Shown here: piece after piece, positions 1-10,621 of the stretch
How positions within the stretch are numbered: position 1 is the first letter of the stretch
Layout of the letters: each line of letters starts with the position of its first letter
Assembly (NCBI GenBank): GCA_030737835.1
Contig: CM060847.1
Span: forward strand, 5,236,484-5,300,483
DNA from: Acorus gramineus
Lineage: Eukaryota; Streptophyta; Magnoliopsida; Acorales; Acoraceae
Reading direction: 5' to 3'
Length of the DNA stretch: 64,000 bases
Made by a program: the position numbers and the translations under genes
The notes under the pieces: model-generated
Told to the model about the DNA's origin: nothing
What the model saw: the letters and a program-made list of their open reading frames with translations, nothing else
The model's database searches: none

Positions 1-216
1 CCAAGAGCCATCAGCACCTTTACCTTTTGCTTTCAGAACATCTGATATAGTGGTGCTTTCAAATCCATGCTCCTCCAAGCTTGCAGAGGAAACAGATTCG
101 AAGCGCGTGAATAGAGTGGGACGCAAAATGGGACCAACAACACGGACGTGCTGGAGCACTGCATGTCTAAGAACGATTCCGCGCGATCGAATTGCTTGGA
201 TAGCTCCTTGCATCAT
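1..216 (-). CDS. CBSX3: CBSX3-like mitochondrial CBS-domain protein, 5' part only
   Basis: Read on the minus strand, this is the first coding exon of a protein beginning MMQGAIQAIRSRG (or from the second Met at 213). It continues through ESTTISDVLKAKGKGADGSW and runs off the window at position 1. The N-terminus is rich in Arg and hydrophobic residues and has few acidic residues, as expected of a mitochondrial presequence. The block after it closely resembles, from memory, the lead-in to the first CBS domain of Arabidopsis CBSX3 (At5g10860). Members of that family are small proteins with two CBS domains that bind adenosine nucleotides and modulate thioredoxin-linked redox activity in mitochondria. 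The CBS domains themselves lie outside the window. The start codon lies two bases after a CAG splice acceptor (219-221), so an intron interrupts the 5'UTR. Identity is fairly sure; function is inferred from the family. Confidence 0.82.
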   Translation of the reverse strand, partial: MMQGAIQAIRSRGIVLRHAVLQHVRVVGPILRPTLFTRFESVSSASLEEHGFESTTISDVLKAKGKGADGSW

Positions 217-218
217 AT

Positions 219-1338
219 CTGATTAATAGTTAAATGAGTTGCAGCTTTTAGGCTGTCAGATTGATGCATGGCATGCAAGATATGCACATAACATGAGAAT
301 TAGAAAAGGCATAGTCGTCCAAGATCAGGTTCACAGATAAATACTAGATAATTCTGCGTTAAATTCCTAAAAGTTTGGTCAATTGTGTCTACACTGACTT
401 CAAAGTGCATAGATTACTGCCAAAAAAAATATCTAAGAAAAAGGACCAATGCCATATGAGTATCACAAAATATATTCAAAAAGAGGTTCATGGAAGAAAA
501 CCCGGGATCCCTTCCTCACGTCAGGCAAGTATAACTGGCTCAATGGCATGTTAAATGGCAATATCCGAGTATCAGATAACGTGTTTCAACAGCATGCCAG
601 TGCCCACCACTTCTCAAAAAGACAACTGTGGTGATGTTAATGAAATGCAAGTCCCAACCATGTTCAGATAATGTGTTTCCATATCTATATCCCGTATAGG
701 GTACATATTAAAAATCAAACGGACTACATTCCCCTTATCCATGCAGAGATAACCAAAGTATATATTTCAAGAATAATTTTGGGCAATTAAAAAAACCCCT
801 TAACAGGGAGGTTTTAGGTGCACACATGACTAGAAGACTCGCGATCCCTTTGAATTGTGTATTATTGTGAAATACAAGAGTATGTATCTCCTTTTATAAA
901 TACAAAAATTACAATAAAACGGAAAACAAGAAGAAACATCTACAGCACGATTGGAACACGATCTGATCTCCACATCTGGAAAGCCAGTGGACAATAGATA
1001 GTAACATATTTCAAGCACCAATAAATCCTCCGTGTGTCTGGATTTAAAATTACCCCAATCGCGATTACAATAGCATTCAAAGTGACATACAATTTCCCCA
1101 ATCGTGACAACGTTATAGGATCAGTCAAGACCGCACAAAAACGAGTTCAAAATCCCGATATCACCATTATCACTCGAAAAAGACATAGAAGATCACCAAT
1201 CGTCGGGACGATCACATCAATCAGGATTTCTCCAGCCACATAATGGCGACTACACGATGATGGCCAAAGAGAAGCAGATTCACGAGAGAGACGTTACAAA
1301 TCTGAGAAGGCAAAAAAAAAGAAAAAGACTGACCTCAC
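219..1338 (-). other. 5'UTR intron of the CBSX3-like gene
   Basis: On the minus strand a donor CCGAG|GTGAGG sits at 1339/1338, and the acceptor TTAATCAG ends at 219, two bases before the ATG. The 1.1 kb between is AT-rich and has no convincing ORF. Short open frames inside it on both strands look like chance. Confidence 0.6.
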
Positions 1339-1425
1339 CTCGGTTGGATCGAGAAGCCTAAAAAGAGGACGTGACAGGCGTCGGAGGCTGGAATGGCAAA
1401 AGGGAAAGTAGGTTTTGATCTGTGT
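1339..1425 (-). other. Probable 5'UTR exon of the CBSX3-like gene
   Basis: Relatively GC-rich stretch directly upstream (minus strand) of the predicted donor at 1338. The transcription start is not visible; the outer limit is approximate, set where the sequence becomes AT-rich. Confidence 0.45.
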
Positions 1426-2242
1426 AAACCATATCCTCACTCACTCCCTCCGTTTGTGAATAAAATCACTGTGGCCCTGTTTTTAATATTAATTATTGGA
1501 AGTCCCGGTAAGTACCCTAAAATTTGCGTAAAAATAATTTAAAATATTTAGTTAAATTATATTAGATACTTTTTTACTCTTCAAAATTTTCACGTAAAAA
1601 ATATAAAAATAAAAAATCTTTTTTTTTTAATTCTTCATCTTTATTTTTTAACTTCTTAATTTTTCTTAAAAACAATAAAATATTTTCTTATCTTTTTTTT
1701 TTTTAATTTAGATGATAATAATTTTTAAATTTAAATATTTCAAAGAAAGAAAATTTGAGTAGTAAAAATGTTTTGGAAAAAGACTTTGTAAATGTTTATA
1801 TGAAATAATTAAAAAAAATGTGAATTGTTAAAAAGATTTGAGTAAAACACAAAATGATGGTTAGAGACATATCATATCAAATCTAATGATATAATTAAAG
1901 GTGTACTACAAATATATCTTTTAACTGCAATTTTCTAATTACATTAATTTTGAAATTATTAAAATGTTTTTTTGACAATTTAAATTTAAATAATAAAATG
2001 ATAATTGACTAAAATATCATGTGATATTTTACTGTAAAAATTATAAGAATTAAAGTTTTATCAAAGAATTTTTTATTTTTCATTCATAATCATATAACAA
2101 ATGCAACTAAACTTAAATCTACCTGATTTAAAAAATAATTTTTTAAAAAAATTCTTCATACAATACCTTCGCTCGCTCATGTCCTTTTAACATACGTAAC
2201 AAAGACGGCCCGCACCCATCCGTTTTTAACGCACACTACATG
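1426..2242. other. AT-rich intergenic DNA upstream of the CBSX3-like gene
   Basis: Long A/T homopolymer runs and no coding signal. It should hold the promoter of the leftward CBSX3-like gene, but no clear TATA box was recognised. The part around 1830-1920 resembles AT-rich MITE remnants seen elsewhere in the window. Confidence 0.5.
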
Positions 2243-2400
2243 TAGGCCTGTCAACGGATCGCTGGTCGATCCGGACCTGATTCGATAAAAGGCTTAAATA
2301 CCCGATTCGAAGGACCCGACAATCAAAACGAGTCGGGTCTAGGTCCACCCCGACCCGATTCTATGGATCCGTTGAACCCGATTGACCCAATCTAAATATT
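2243..2400 (+). repeat. GGGTCGGGTC-type dispersed repeat, copy 1
   Basis: Begins AGGCCTGTCAACGGATCG and is full of GACCCG/CGGGTC motifs in both orientations, so it can fold on itself. Matching starts (GCCTGTCAACGG, GGGTCGGGTC) recur near 17845, 18575 and 38540. The class is unknown; it looks like a non-autonomous element or a fragment of one. Confidence 0.6.
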
Positions 2401-3570
2401 ATGTAATTTTTTTATTTATGATCCAACCTAACACTCATGATTCAACCAAACATTTATAACTAAATATTGAATAATTATTTAAAATTTTAAACATTTGAAA
2501 TATTTTTACAATCTTTTGACTTCACGTAAAAGCATAATAATCTAAACAATATTCCAAATGTACGTGAACCGATGGACGAGTAGGTAATAGGTATGCATGT
2601 TTGGTTAGACCGTTCATGGTATTGGAGTGACATGAGAATAGAGAGGTGGGGAGCTGCCATAGTATTTGCGATGAAATTGAACGGTCATTGTGGAGGGTAT
2701 GGGTATGATACAGTTACCAGGAATCAGCCCAAACACCCATCCGTACTACATGTTCAATTATAATACTTAGGCAACCTTATCTTACCACGTAAACGATGGT
2801 CCCTACCTTCTTTTTTTTTTTTTTTTGGGGAACATGATGGTCCCTCCTTTGTTTTTATTGTGTGTCATGGACTCCCACCAACGCAAGCATCTTCTTCCTG
2901 TACATTTTTTTTTAATTGATTAAAGTCCTTTTCTTTGTTGCATGTGGTCCCTAGGCCCACTTGTATTTTTTGGAAAAAAGATACACGTAATCTTATTGTA
3001 GTTCATCTTTTTTTTTATATGAAATAAAGTACATACCGAAATACATTAATATATTATTTTATGGTGAAAAAATGAAAAAAAAATAAATTAGGTCATATAC
3101 TATGATAAAATCCAATATACTATGATTGTACAGTACGTACTACGTTATCATAGCGTATGGGGTTGCAAAACGGCTGCAAAATAGACTGTGTGAATCCGCG
3201 CTCATCTTTTTTTTAGGATGGGGAATGGACTTTGTTTGGTTTACACTACCTCTGTGACCATTCCTTCCCCTCTCCTGTTTGCTTCCTCTCCCTCCTTTGT
3301 TTCCTCTTATTCTTCTCCCTCTTTTCTTGCTGCCTTTGAGAAAAGTTTCAGACTATTGTAACTTATTACATTAATTTTTTTTACTGTTTATCTCAAAAAA
3401 AATTAAAGCTCTTCTTATTTATTATTTATTTTACAAAACTGCATTAATTCATCATCATGTAAGACAAAAAAATCAGATATCTGCTCTTGCAACCCACAAG
3501 AAAATGAGAATGGGAAGGATCACGAGGTGGCACCTTGCTGACGATAGAGGGATTCACTCGAAGGGAATTC
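2401..3570. other. Intergenic DNA upstream of the proline-rich gene
   Basis: No ORF of note. 3000-3180 holds the phrases CATACTATGAT and GTATGGGGTTGCAAAACGG, which recur near 41680-41740. A C/T-rich stretch lies at 3255-3340. Sequences around 2600-2745, with TGTTTGGTT and CCCAAACA at their ends, could be a decayed MITE. Confidence 0.4.
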
Positions 3571-3573
3571 CCG

Positions 3574-3581
3574 TATAAAAA
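3574..3581 (+). promoter_or_regulatory. Candidate TATA box of the proline-rich protein gene
   Basis: TATAAAAA preceded by CCCG, about 400 bases before the ATG at 3976. That implies a long leader, part of which could be a 5'UTR intron: a TTGTTAG acceptor-like site lies just before the start codon, near 3965. Confidence 0.4.
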
Positions 3582-3975
3582 TGAGAGAAGCAACGAGATC
3601 ATGCAAAGGATGCGAAAATGCATCCGCTACTTGCAAGCAAAGTTTGAAAAAAGGCCACCACCACCACTACCACCATGTCCCTCTCTTCCATTAAAGGTTT
3701 CTATACGCAAATAAAACCAAATGCCAATCTTGCTTTACTTTTGATTCAAAGCATATTGGCGGTTCCTGTCTCTCTCTATAGCCAGAATCTGATACCTTCC
3801 TTTCCCTATGTTTTCCTCTTGCTTACTTCTCTCCCCCTTCATGTGTCTCCATTCAAATCTATAAATTCTGAAAGAAAATTCCTCTTACAATCACCCAAGC
3901 AATTTGTTTGTTTGTTTGTTCTCGTTAAGCACCTCTTTTAGCGACATCTCTACTTGTAATTGTTAGGGGAGGATC

Positions 3976-5187
3976 ATGCAAAATCAACCTCCCACCACAG
4001 GCCGACCATGGTTCCGCCTGTCTTCCCAAGCACGGGTGGAGCCTGGTCCACCCCCTCAACCTCGCCCACCAGCTGAACCCCAGCCTAGGCCTTTGTTCAG
4101 ACCGCCAGTCCAAGTACCTATTGCTCCATCCCTAATCCCCATGCCATCACCGCCACCACCGCAAATGCAACCTCCGCCCCCTCTCCCAACAGAAGCTTCC
4201 TTTCAGCCTCCACCACCACCACCACCACCACCACCGCAAATGCAACCTCCGCCCCCTCTCCCAACAGAAGCTTCCTTTCAGCCTCCACCACCACCACCAC
4301 CACCACCAACACCAACACCAGAAGAAACTCTTCCAAGACCTCCAACCCAACCGGAGCCACAATTCAAACCTCAACCTCAACCTACACCTCCACCATCCGA
4401 CATTTCCCCAACAGATCTCCAGCAAATTAGATCACGAGTTCTCTCCCCTTTGACTCCGGGGACCAGAGTCTCCTCTCAGTTACCGACACCTCCTCAAACA
4501 CCCCAGGATATCAAATCCCCCTCAAACTTCCCCAGAGATCCTCTCCCTGATCTATATCCGGTGCAATCTCTATCATCTGCACAGTTGAAGCCTAACCCAC
4601 AACCCGAATCCAAGGATCCCTTGGTCTCGGAATTGCGACCCATGCAGAAGAGTATTTTGGTGCAAGAAGAAAGCAGGGGATCCAACAATATGCACGATGA
4701 GTTCAAGCGAGTCATGACAAGGGAATCAAGGAGGGGTAACGATGGACTTGATTCATGGAGGATGAAGCCAAAAGGAAGCGACACGGAGAGGGAGGATGAG
4801 TCAGGGATGAAGGTGATCACAATTGCAGGGGAGAACAAGGGAGCTCATATGGAGTTGGGGTCACGCTCTCACAAGGGGCGACACGTGCAACGTCACAAAA
4901 GTAGTCATGCACACACTTATGTCGAAGAGGAACATGGAGGAGGGATGGGTGATGGAAAGGCAATGGTGCTGAAGGAGAAAGAGAAAGAGAAGGAGAAGAT
5001 GCATTCGTCATCATCATCAACAACACCACCAATTAGCACCCTCGTCAACAACAATGTGCAGGGCATCAACAACTCCATACTACTGAATGGGTCATGCACC
5101 CACCGGAATCCAGGGGTCCACATCTCCCTCAGTAGGAGGCACCCTCCCTCTCCTTCCTCGTCCAAAGGCACACACCATCCTTTTTAA
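3976..5187 (+). CDS. Proline-rich protein, single exon, 403 aa
   Basis: Uninterrupted frame from ATG at 3976 to TAA at 5185-5187. The N-terminus, MQNQPPTTGRPWFRLSS, has no signal peptide or membrane segment, so a secreted extensin or PERK kinase is unlikely. Residues ~25-140 are proline runs, including two exact copies of a 25-residue unit containing QMQPPPPLPTEASFQ. Residues ~200-300 are charged, followed by a Lys/Glu run (KEKEKEKEK) and a Ser/Thr stretch. Near the C-terminus, NNNVQGINNSILLNGSCTH and NPGVHISLSRR are the only non-repetitive blocks and look like a conserved tail. I recall similar plant 'proline-rich/hydroxyproline-rich family' proteins beginning with RPWFRL and ending this way, with no established function. 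Probably intracellular and largely disordered. The gene is real with good confidence; the function is unknown. Confidence 0.8.
   Translation: MQNQPPTTGRPWFRLSSQARVEPGPPPQPRPPAEPQPRPLFRPPVQVPIAPSLIPMPSPPPPQMQPPPPLPTEASFQPPPPPPPPPPQMQPPPPLPTEASFQPPPPPPPPPTPTPEETLPRPPTQPEPQFKPQPQPTPPPSDISPTDLQQIRSRVLSPLTPGTRVSSQLPTPPQTPQDIKSPSNFPRDPLPDLYPVQSLSSAQLKPNPQPESKDPLVSELRPMQKSILVQEESRGSNNMHDEFKRVMTRESRRGNDGLDSWRMKPKGSDTEREDESGMKVITIAGENKGAHMELGSRSHKGRHVQRHKSSHAHTYVEEEHGGGMGDGKAMVLKEKEKEKEKMHSSSSSTTPPISTLVNNNVQGINNSILLNGSCTHRNPGVHISLSRRHPPSPSSSKGTHHPF
4160..4310 (+). repeat. In-frame 75-bp tandem duplication inside the proline-rich gene
   Basis: The segment starting GCAAATGCAACC at 4161 repeats at 4236, a period of 75 bp (25 codons), so the frame is kept. 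The copies are near-identical in DNA, including synonymous positions, which points to a recent duplication. Confidence 0.9.
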
Positions 5188-5328
5188 CACTTCTACCTCC
5201 ATCCCACCCAGCTCGACCAACCAGCCCTCATCCATTTGATGGTCATAATAATGATGTTTGGTGATTGTCATTTGTTTACATCTTCCCCATAATGTTCTAA
5301 TTATCATAATTTGTGTTGCTCGCACATT

Positions 5329-5334
5329 AATAAA
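5329..5334 (+). terminator. Candidate poly(A) signal of the proline-rich gene
   Basis: AATAAA about 140 bases after the stop codon at 5187, in AT-rich sequence; a normal distance for a plant 3'UTR. Confidence 0.4.
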
Positions 5335-5890
5335 TATCCTCCTTTTATAAGGCGCATTTGGAAATAACTTATATACTATGATATATTCCAAAATATAATT
5401 GCTACTTTTGTGTGCCTGAGAAACCCGACCCATTTCGCAATACAAGATCGGGGCATATTCGACACGCATCGGACGTGTCAATTTTTACTTAACCATCATT
5501 AAATCTGGATTTTCACTATTTGTCTATTTATATTCTTTTATCTTTAATCATTCAATTCAAATTTTTAATTTTATCTAATGTTTTTAGTTTGAATATTATT
5601 CTAAATGTTATTTAAATCGCAAGAAAATTTGAATGTTTTCCACATCACAAAATTATTTTTAAAACTTTAAATATTTCTTGAAAATTAACAAAATTTTCAT
5701 GGAAATTGAAATTCTGACTTCTGTGTGGAGGCCATAAACTTTGAATATATCATATTTATAAGATATTTTTGTTGGTTTTTTAAAGAGTTTTTCAAAAAAC
5801 AAAGTTTCAAAATTATATATTTGGTATAAATATATATATTAATATATTACTCAAACTTTAGTCCCTCACTTGATTTCTAAAAATCACCAA
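5335..5890. other. AT-rich intergenic stretch
   Basis: No ORF, RNA gene or recognisable element. The part at 5410-5490 is slightly more GC-rich (GACCCATTTCGC, CACGCATCGGACG) but could not be assigned. Confidence 0.4.
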
Positions 5891-6770
5891 TTAGCTAAAT
5901 ATAGGGCTTGAATATGATATGGACAAGGACTATATATATGGATGTGTGGTACTTGACATGTGGATATGAACTTTGGCATGATTCATGTATTTTGGCAAAT
6001 GGAATATGTACATTGGACTCTAATTATGGAATTAAATATGAAAGGTTCATGTGTGTCTGATTTCTAGATGAACCTTGGTGGGAATGAATCCATATTTAAA
6101 GCATTCAATATGTGTAATTCATGTATGTAAGATTTCTATAATGAACCTAGGGTGGAATAAACCTAATTGAAAGCATTGAATATGCAAGGTTTTCATTCCA
6201 ATGATGCACCTAGGTTGGATACATGAATCAACAATAAAAGAGTCCATTATGTACCTTGGATTTGCCAACCCCATTGAGTATGGAACATGAACGATGCATA
6301 ATACACTTATTAAGTCCATGAATCTAAATTGAATGGGTACATTGAATTTGGAGATGACTCTTGGACAACCTAGAGGCCTATATAAAGGGACCCATATATG
6401 TCATTCCATCCATCGAAGTCACAAGTTGTATATCCATTTATAGAAAGAGAGAGTTTCTTGTGAGAGTTTTGTGAGAGATAACCCAGGCGTCATATTATTC
6501 CAATAGCCCAAGTGTTTTTGTAGTGATAGAGTTTTTAGCTAGTTTCTGATTCCATATGAGTGTGCACTCTGTGTGAGCTTGCTGGATCCTATGGGCGATT
6601 CGGTTCGAGATTTCTGTATCGGGAGGAGCCAAATAATGCCTTAAGCGTCGCAGCAGGCTTTGTCCATCCATTCATCTCTCACTTCTTATAATTCTCTATG
6701 TTATTTCACTATTTCATTGTTCTGAATTTTTGTATTTTCACCATCATTTTCATATAATCCTGTAACAATT
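5890..6770 (+). repeat. LTR-like segment with TATA box and internal repeats (possible solo LTR)
   Basis: The region has the architecture of a retrotransposon LTR. A repeat-rich upstream part contains two diverged copies of a ~70-bp unit at about 6048-6116 and 6118-6190 (each with TTCATGT, GATTTCT, ATGAACCT, AAAGCATT). A TATA box CTATATAAAGG follows at 6378-6388, then a leader-like sequence. No primer-binding site, polypurine tract, protease/RT frame or clear TG...CA ends with target duplication were found, so the limits are approximate. It could instead be the promoter and first exon of an unrecognised gene. Confidence 0.4.
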
Positions 6771-7238
6771 TTTAGGATAAAAACTCTGATATGTAAATAT
6801 TCCACAAATGATAACACGTAAAAAGCAATTCCTATCATCATAATTTTATATTTAAATATTCCTATTCGTAATGGAATAAGAAAAAATGCATATAAGAATT
6901 TATAGGTTGAATATATAATGATTTAATAATCACCCAAATATATATCTAACAAATATTAGGATTATCTAAAAAAAATTAATTTTTTATATATATATCTCTA
7001 ATTTATGTAAAACAAAATATGCAGGTCGTTTAGGGTTTTTTTTGGTAGACAAGTGAGCAACATCTTATTAATTGTAAAAAATAAAAGAATAAAGGGCCAT
7101 ATGTCACTTGATAAAAGCATAGAGAAACATCTAATGTCTCCTAATGAGATAAAGAAATTGTAACAAGTATAGCCTAATATCCTCACTCACTAAAGAAGAA
7201 ATGATACAATTGTTGGGTTTAAAGTTTAGATTTTTTTT
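6771..7238. other. AT-rich stretch without recognised features
   Basis: Mostly A/T with TATATA runs; nothing coding or repeated was identified. Confidence 0.4.
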
Positions 7239-7503
7239 GGGGTGTTGTTACACCTAGATCCATTTCCAGCCCTGATTTCAGCCCTATATGCGTTGATAGA
7301 TTTCTATCGACGCATATGCCCACGTTAACAAAGCATATGCTTCGAAATAATTTTTTACATTTTTTATAAATACATCCATGAAATTCATTGGAGTATATGT
7401 TTCATTTTTTATAAAAGCATGTACCTCATTAGATGATGTATACGATTTTTAAAAAATTCAAAACACATGTAGACTGAAAATGGGACTGGATGTAACATTA
7501 TCC
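7239..7503 (+). mobile_element. hAT-like MITE, family 1, copy A (265 bp)
   Basis: Imperfect terminal inverted repeats: GGGGTGTTGTTACACC on the left, and GGATAATGTTACATCC when the right end is read in reverse. It is flanked by ATTTTTTT on both sides, consistent with an 8-bp target duplication although low in complexity. The same element occurs in opposite orientation at 59815-60092 and shares the interior, including GCATATGC-type motifs and CATCTAATGAG. A partial third copy lies around 26270-26405. No coding capacity. Confidence 0.75.
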
Positions 7504-8570
7504 ATTTTTTTAAGGTTTGAGGTTTATGATTTTTTTATTAGTAAATATGAGATTTTATTGCATAAGAAAAGGGAAAGTTCAAAATTTCTAGTTACAAAGT
7601 GGAAGGCCTTATTTTCCCTCCAAAAACCCAAGTGTGTCCAACTAACTACAAAAATACACCATACGAAAATGGTACATTCAGTCCAGCCCCATGGGCCTGC
7701 TGTTTGACTTGAGCTGCTGGGCATGAGAGTCACGTTGAAAGCTGGGCCTCAAGAAGAAAGAGCCTGCAGTGGGTTTTACAAAAGGGTATTGATACAAGAA
7801 GTCCATTTTGCAGCCCATCGCGCAGTCTCCCAGTTAGATTGAAGGAAATGCCACCCTCTCTCCTCCACGTAGCGTCAGCCACATCAGCTATTCTTTTTTC
7901 CCCCCCCCCCCCCAAAATGAAATTTTAATTTCCCTCCAAAACCACATTTGGTGAAAAGAAATAAAATAGATTTCATTTTTTCATTTATTTTACTTTTGGC
8001 TTTTGTTTCAGTAGGACATCGCGCCTGTTTTTGTGTTGAATCTTCTAAAAAGTGAGTTTTATTTGTTTGTACTAAATTTTTGCTCAAGATTTGAAGCATT
8101 GACATTAATATATCCATTTTAAAATTGAAAGTAAGTATTGTTTATTTGTGTAACATTTTTCACGTGATCCGAGTGAGCATAACTTTTAATATATACAAAT
8201 CTTGACATTTTCTTTTGTGTGAAGAAATGTGTGACATTTTTTACTTTTGATATTTGTACGACAAAGGTTCGTTGTAAAAAAATTTCAAACATTATTTTAT
8301 TTTTAAATTGATATTTCGTAGATGAGATTTATCCAGTATATACAATGACACGCACGTTGAATAGGACAAAAGAGTAGCAAAATAATCGAGAGAAAGCATC
8401 CACCAAAATATGTAAATATATACTACGTTATATGAGTGTGTACACATTTTACATAGCGTATACATCTTTAACACAACATATACTAAGTTAATGTTGTATA
8501 TACGTTTTTAATAAAGCATATACTATTATAAATAAGTGCATGCTAAGTGGATCGTGTATTTTTTCAGTAC
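7504..8570. other. Intergenic DNA before the FRS pseudogene
   Basis: Contains a C14 homopolymer near 7902 and, at about 8330-8535, a tract where GTATATAC/GCATATAC-like words recur roughly every 30 bases. The same type of tract is inside the intron of the following pseudogene (10972-11155). No ORF was accepted here. Confidence 0.45.
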
Positions 8571-9515
8571 ATGGATTTGTGCGGGGGCGACGAAATACAT
8601 ACAACAAATGCACATGTCATTGTGGAAGACGAGAGAAATGTAGACACCGATCTGAAGGTTGGAATGGAATTCAAGTCCATCGATGAAGCCTTCGAATCCT
8701 ATAAAAGAATATGTTTTCCATTGTGGGTTCGGCATCGTTAAAACGGGAAGGAAATACACCGTCGAAGGAGATTTAAGTAAAGTGATATTTGCGTGTTCCA
8801 AGGAAGATAAGCAGAGGAAGAAGGCAACCAAGAGCGGCCCGGTGAAATCTGTGCATCGTCATAAACCAGTTTGTAAGACAAACTGTAAGGCGAGAATGCA
8901 AATTAAGACGTATGGGGATGGTATGTGGGTGCTGGACCTACTCGTTCTTGAACATAATCAGAAGGTGGACCCAAAGCTCTCACGATTTCACAAATGTAAT
9001 CGGACATTGACTGCATATGCCATGAAACAACTGACAATAAATGATGCTGCTCGGGTTCCGCCATGCAAGACATTTGATGCCTTAGCTGTCGAAGGAGGGG
9101 GATATGATCAACTTCCATTCACAGAAAGGGATTGTCGGAATTTCCTTAGTAAAGTAAGACGTATCGAGCTAGGAGAAGGCGATGCGGAAGCACTCCTTCA
9201 ATATTTTAGCAGGCAACAAGAAATAAATTCCAGCTTTTTTCATAGGATTGATTTGGATAGCAATGGTCGTTTGAAGAGAGTTTTTTTGGGCAGATGCACG
9301 ATGTGGGGCTACACATCAGTATTTTGATGATGTGATCTCATTCGAGACGACATATTTGACAAACAAATACGCAATGCCATTTGCCCCATTTGTTGGCGTA
9401 AACCACCATGGACATTCCATTCTGTTAGGTTGCGGCTTGCTAGCCAATGAGACGATAGAGACGTACGTATGGCTTTTAAAGGCTTGGTTGGCGTGCATGG
9501 GGAACCGCCCCCCTC
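8571..9515 (+). pseudogene. FAR1-related (FRS/MULE transposase-derived) gene, 5' part, disrupted
   Basis: From ATG at 8571 (MDLCGGDEIHTT) the frame reads as a FAR1/FRS protein. A FAR1 DNA-binding region comes first (GMEFKSIDEAFESYK, then FHCGFGIVKTGRKY, with Cys at CKTNCKARM and His at LEHNQ). A MULE transposase-like part follows (RIDLDSNGRLKRVF, WADARCGATHQYF, NKYAMPFAPFVGVNHHG, LLKAWLACMGNRPP). Two single-base insertions shift the frame, at the TATAAAAGAATAT run (~8704) and the GTTTTTTTGG run (~9283). The residue at the first catalytic Asp position of the family reads Glu (SFETTY). At 9515 a solo LTR interrupts the gene. FRS proteins are light-signalling transcription factors domesticated from Mutator transposases; this copy cannot encode an intact one. 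It may be a decayed host gene or a decayed MULE. Confidence 0.85.
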
Positions 9516-9926
9516 TGTCGGTATCATTTTTTCAGGGGTTTCCCAAGAGCGCGGGGCCTCCGAAAAGGGATATTTGGTGGTTTTTGGGCACCTTTCTTTC
9601 CGCGTGTGTGGTGGTTCTTCAGGGATTTGGATCCCGAGCGTGCCTTGACAAGCTTGGTCGGATCGTCTCTCGGAAGGGGGAAGGGGTCTTTAGTTCCTTG
9701 CTGAGGCTCCCGACAGCTCCTCAGGAGGATTCAAGTGTGTTTGTGATCGCCACCTGCTTTCTCCAAAAGCAGGAGAAGTTGAGGGTGGATTTGATCGCCT
9801 TCATGGGGGAATTTGTGGTGTCTCCACTCTGAGATACGGGCAGGCCGCACACAGAGGTGAAAAATAGGAATCCTCTTCTGCTTCAGGAACTTGGTAAAGG
9901 AGGTTTGGGAGTTAGGGTGTAGATGA

Positions 9927-10621
9927 GGGCCGGCTAGTGAAAAATAGCCGCTTGGTGGAGGACAACTGATTTGGGCTAGGTGCCTGGTGCCTAGTTCAAT
10001 TTGGGCAGAACCTGAGTAGGAGATGGGCTAGGGTTTTGCAGGGGCTAAACTAGGTTTAACCTGGGTTTTGGAGAGTGGATTTGGAGAGTAATTTTCTATA
10101 GGGAATGAGTTTTCTACTCACAAATATAGAACTCTCTTTCCCTCTAGGGTTTCAAGTGAGGGAGGGGATATGGGTTTGTGAGTGTGGCTAAGAAGGAAAT
10201 ATAGGTGTTGATTTGAATTGGAAATGAGTAGAAAAAGAGTTGGATGCCCCTTATTTATAGTACAAAAGGGGCAGGGGAGTGTCCACTGGACAATAAATCA
10301 AATTGAATAATAAGGTGGTTGATTTGACCCCATTAGATCTTTGTTCTTCTGACATTGTCCAGGTGAGGGGCGGCTAGTCCCAAGTTGCCGCCCCAATGAT
10401 GACCTGCCAAACGTCTCATCTCTGACAAGCGGTGGCCTGGGTCGGTTACTAAGGTTGAACCGGTAAAGATGGGGCGGCTAAAGGGAACAAACCGCCGCAA
10501 TCATCAGCATTAAATGCTGTTTTATGTCCCATCTAAGGGAAGCGGTTTGAGATCGATTGGGGGGGCGGCTAGTTGAAACTAGCCGCCCAGTATGGGGCGG
10601 CTATTCTCAAGTAGCCGCCCC
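9927..10621 (-). repeat. GGGCGGCTA / TAGCCGCCC hairpin series in the solo LTR
   Basis: Five inverted-repeat pairs share one arm sequence, at about 9927-9951, 10367-10393, 10471-10496, 10563-10588 and 10594-10621. The fourth is GGGCGGCTAGTT, two bases, then its exact complement. The fifth is GGGGCGGCTA with an 8-base loop. Four of them lie upstream of the LTR TATA box in its own orientation, i.e. in the U3 region; the first lies on the other side. Confidence 0.85.
10252..10259 (-). promoter_or_regulatory. TATA box of the solo LTR
   Basis: TATAAATA on the minus strand, about 520 bases from the LTR start in that orientation. It is the best core-promoter match in the element and supports the minus-strand assignment. 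Confidence 0.5.

Noticed and set aside
4118..4838. Minus-strand open frames opposite the proline-rich gene
   Set aside because: Poly-Val/Gly/Trp products are the complement of CCA/CCG repeats, shadows of the real gene.
9332..9832. 166-codon frame starting in the FRS region
   Set aside because: Only the first ~60 codons are FRS sequence; the rest reads by chance into the solo LTR.
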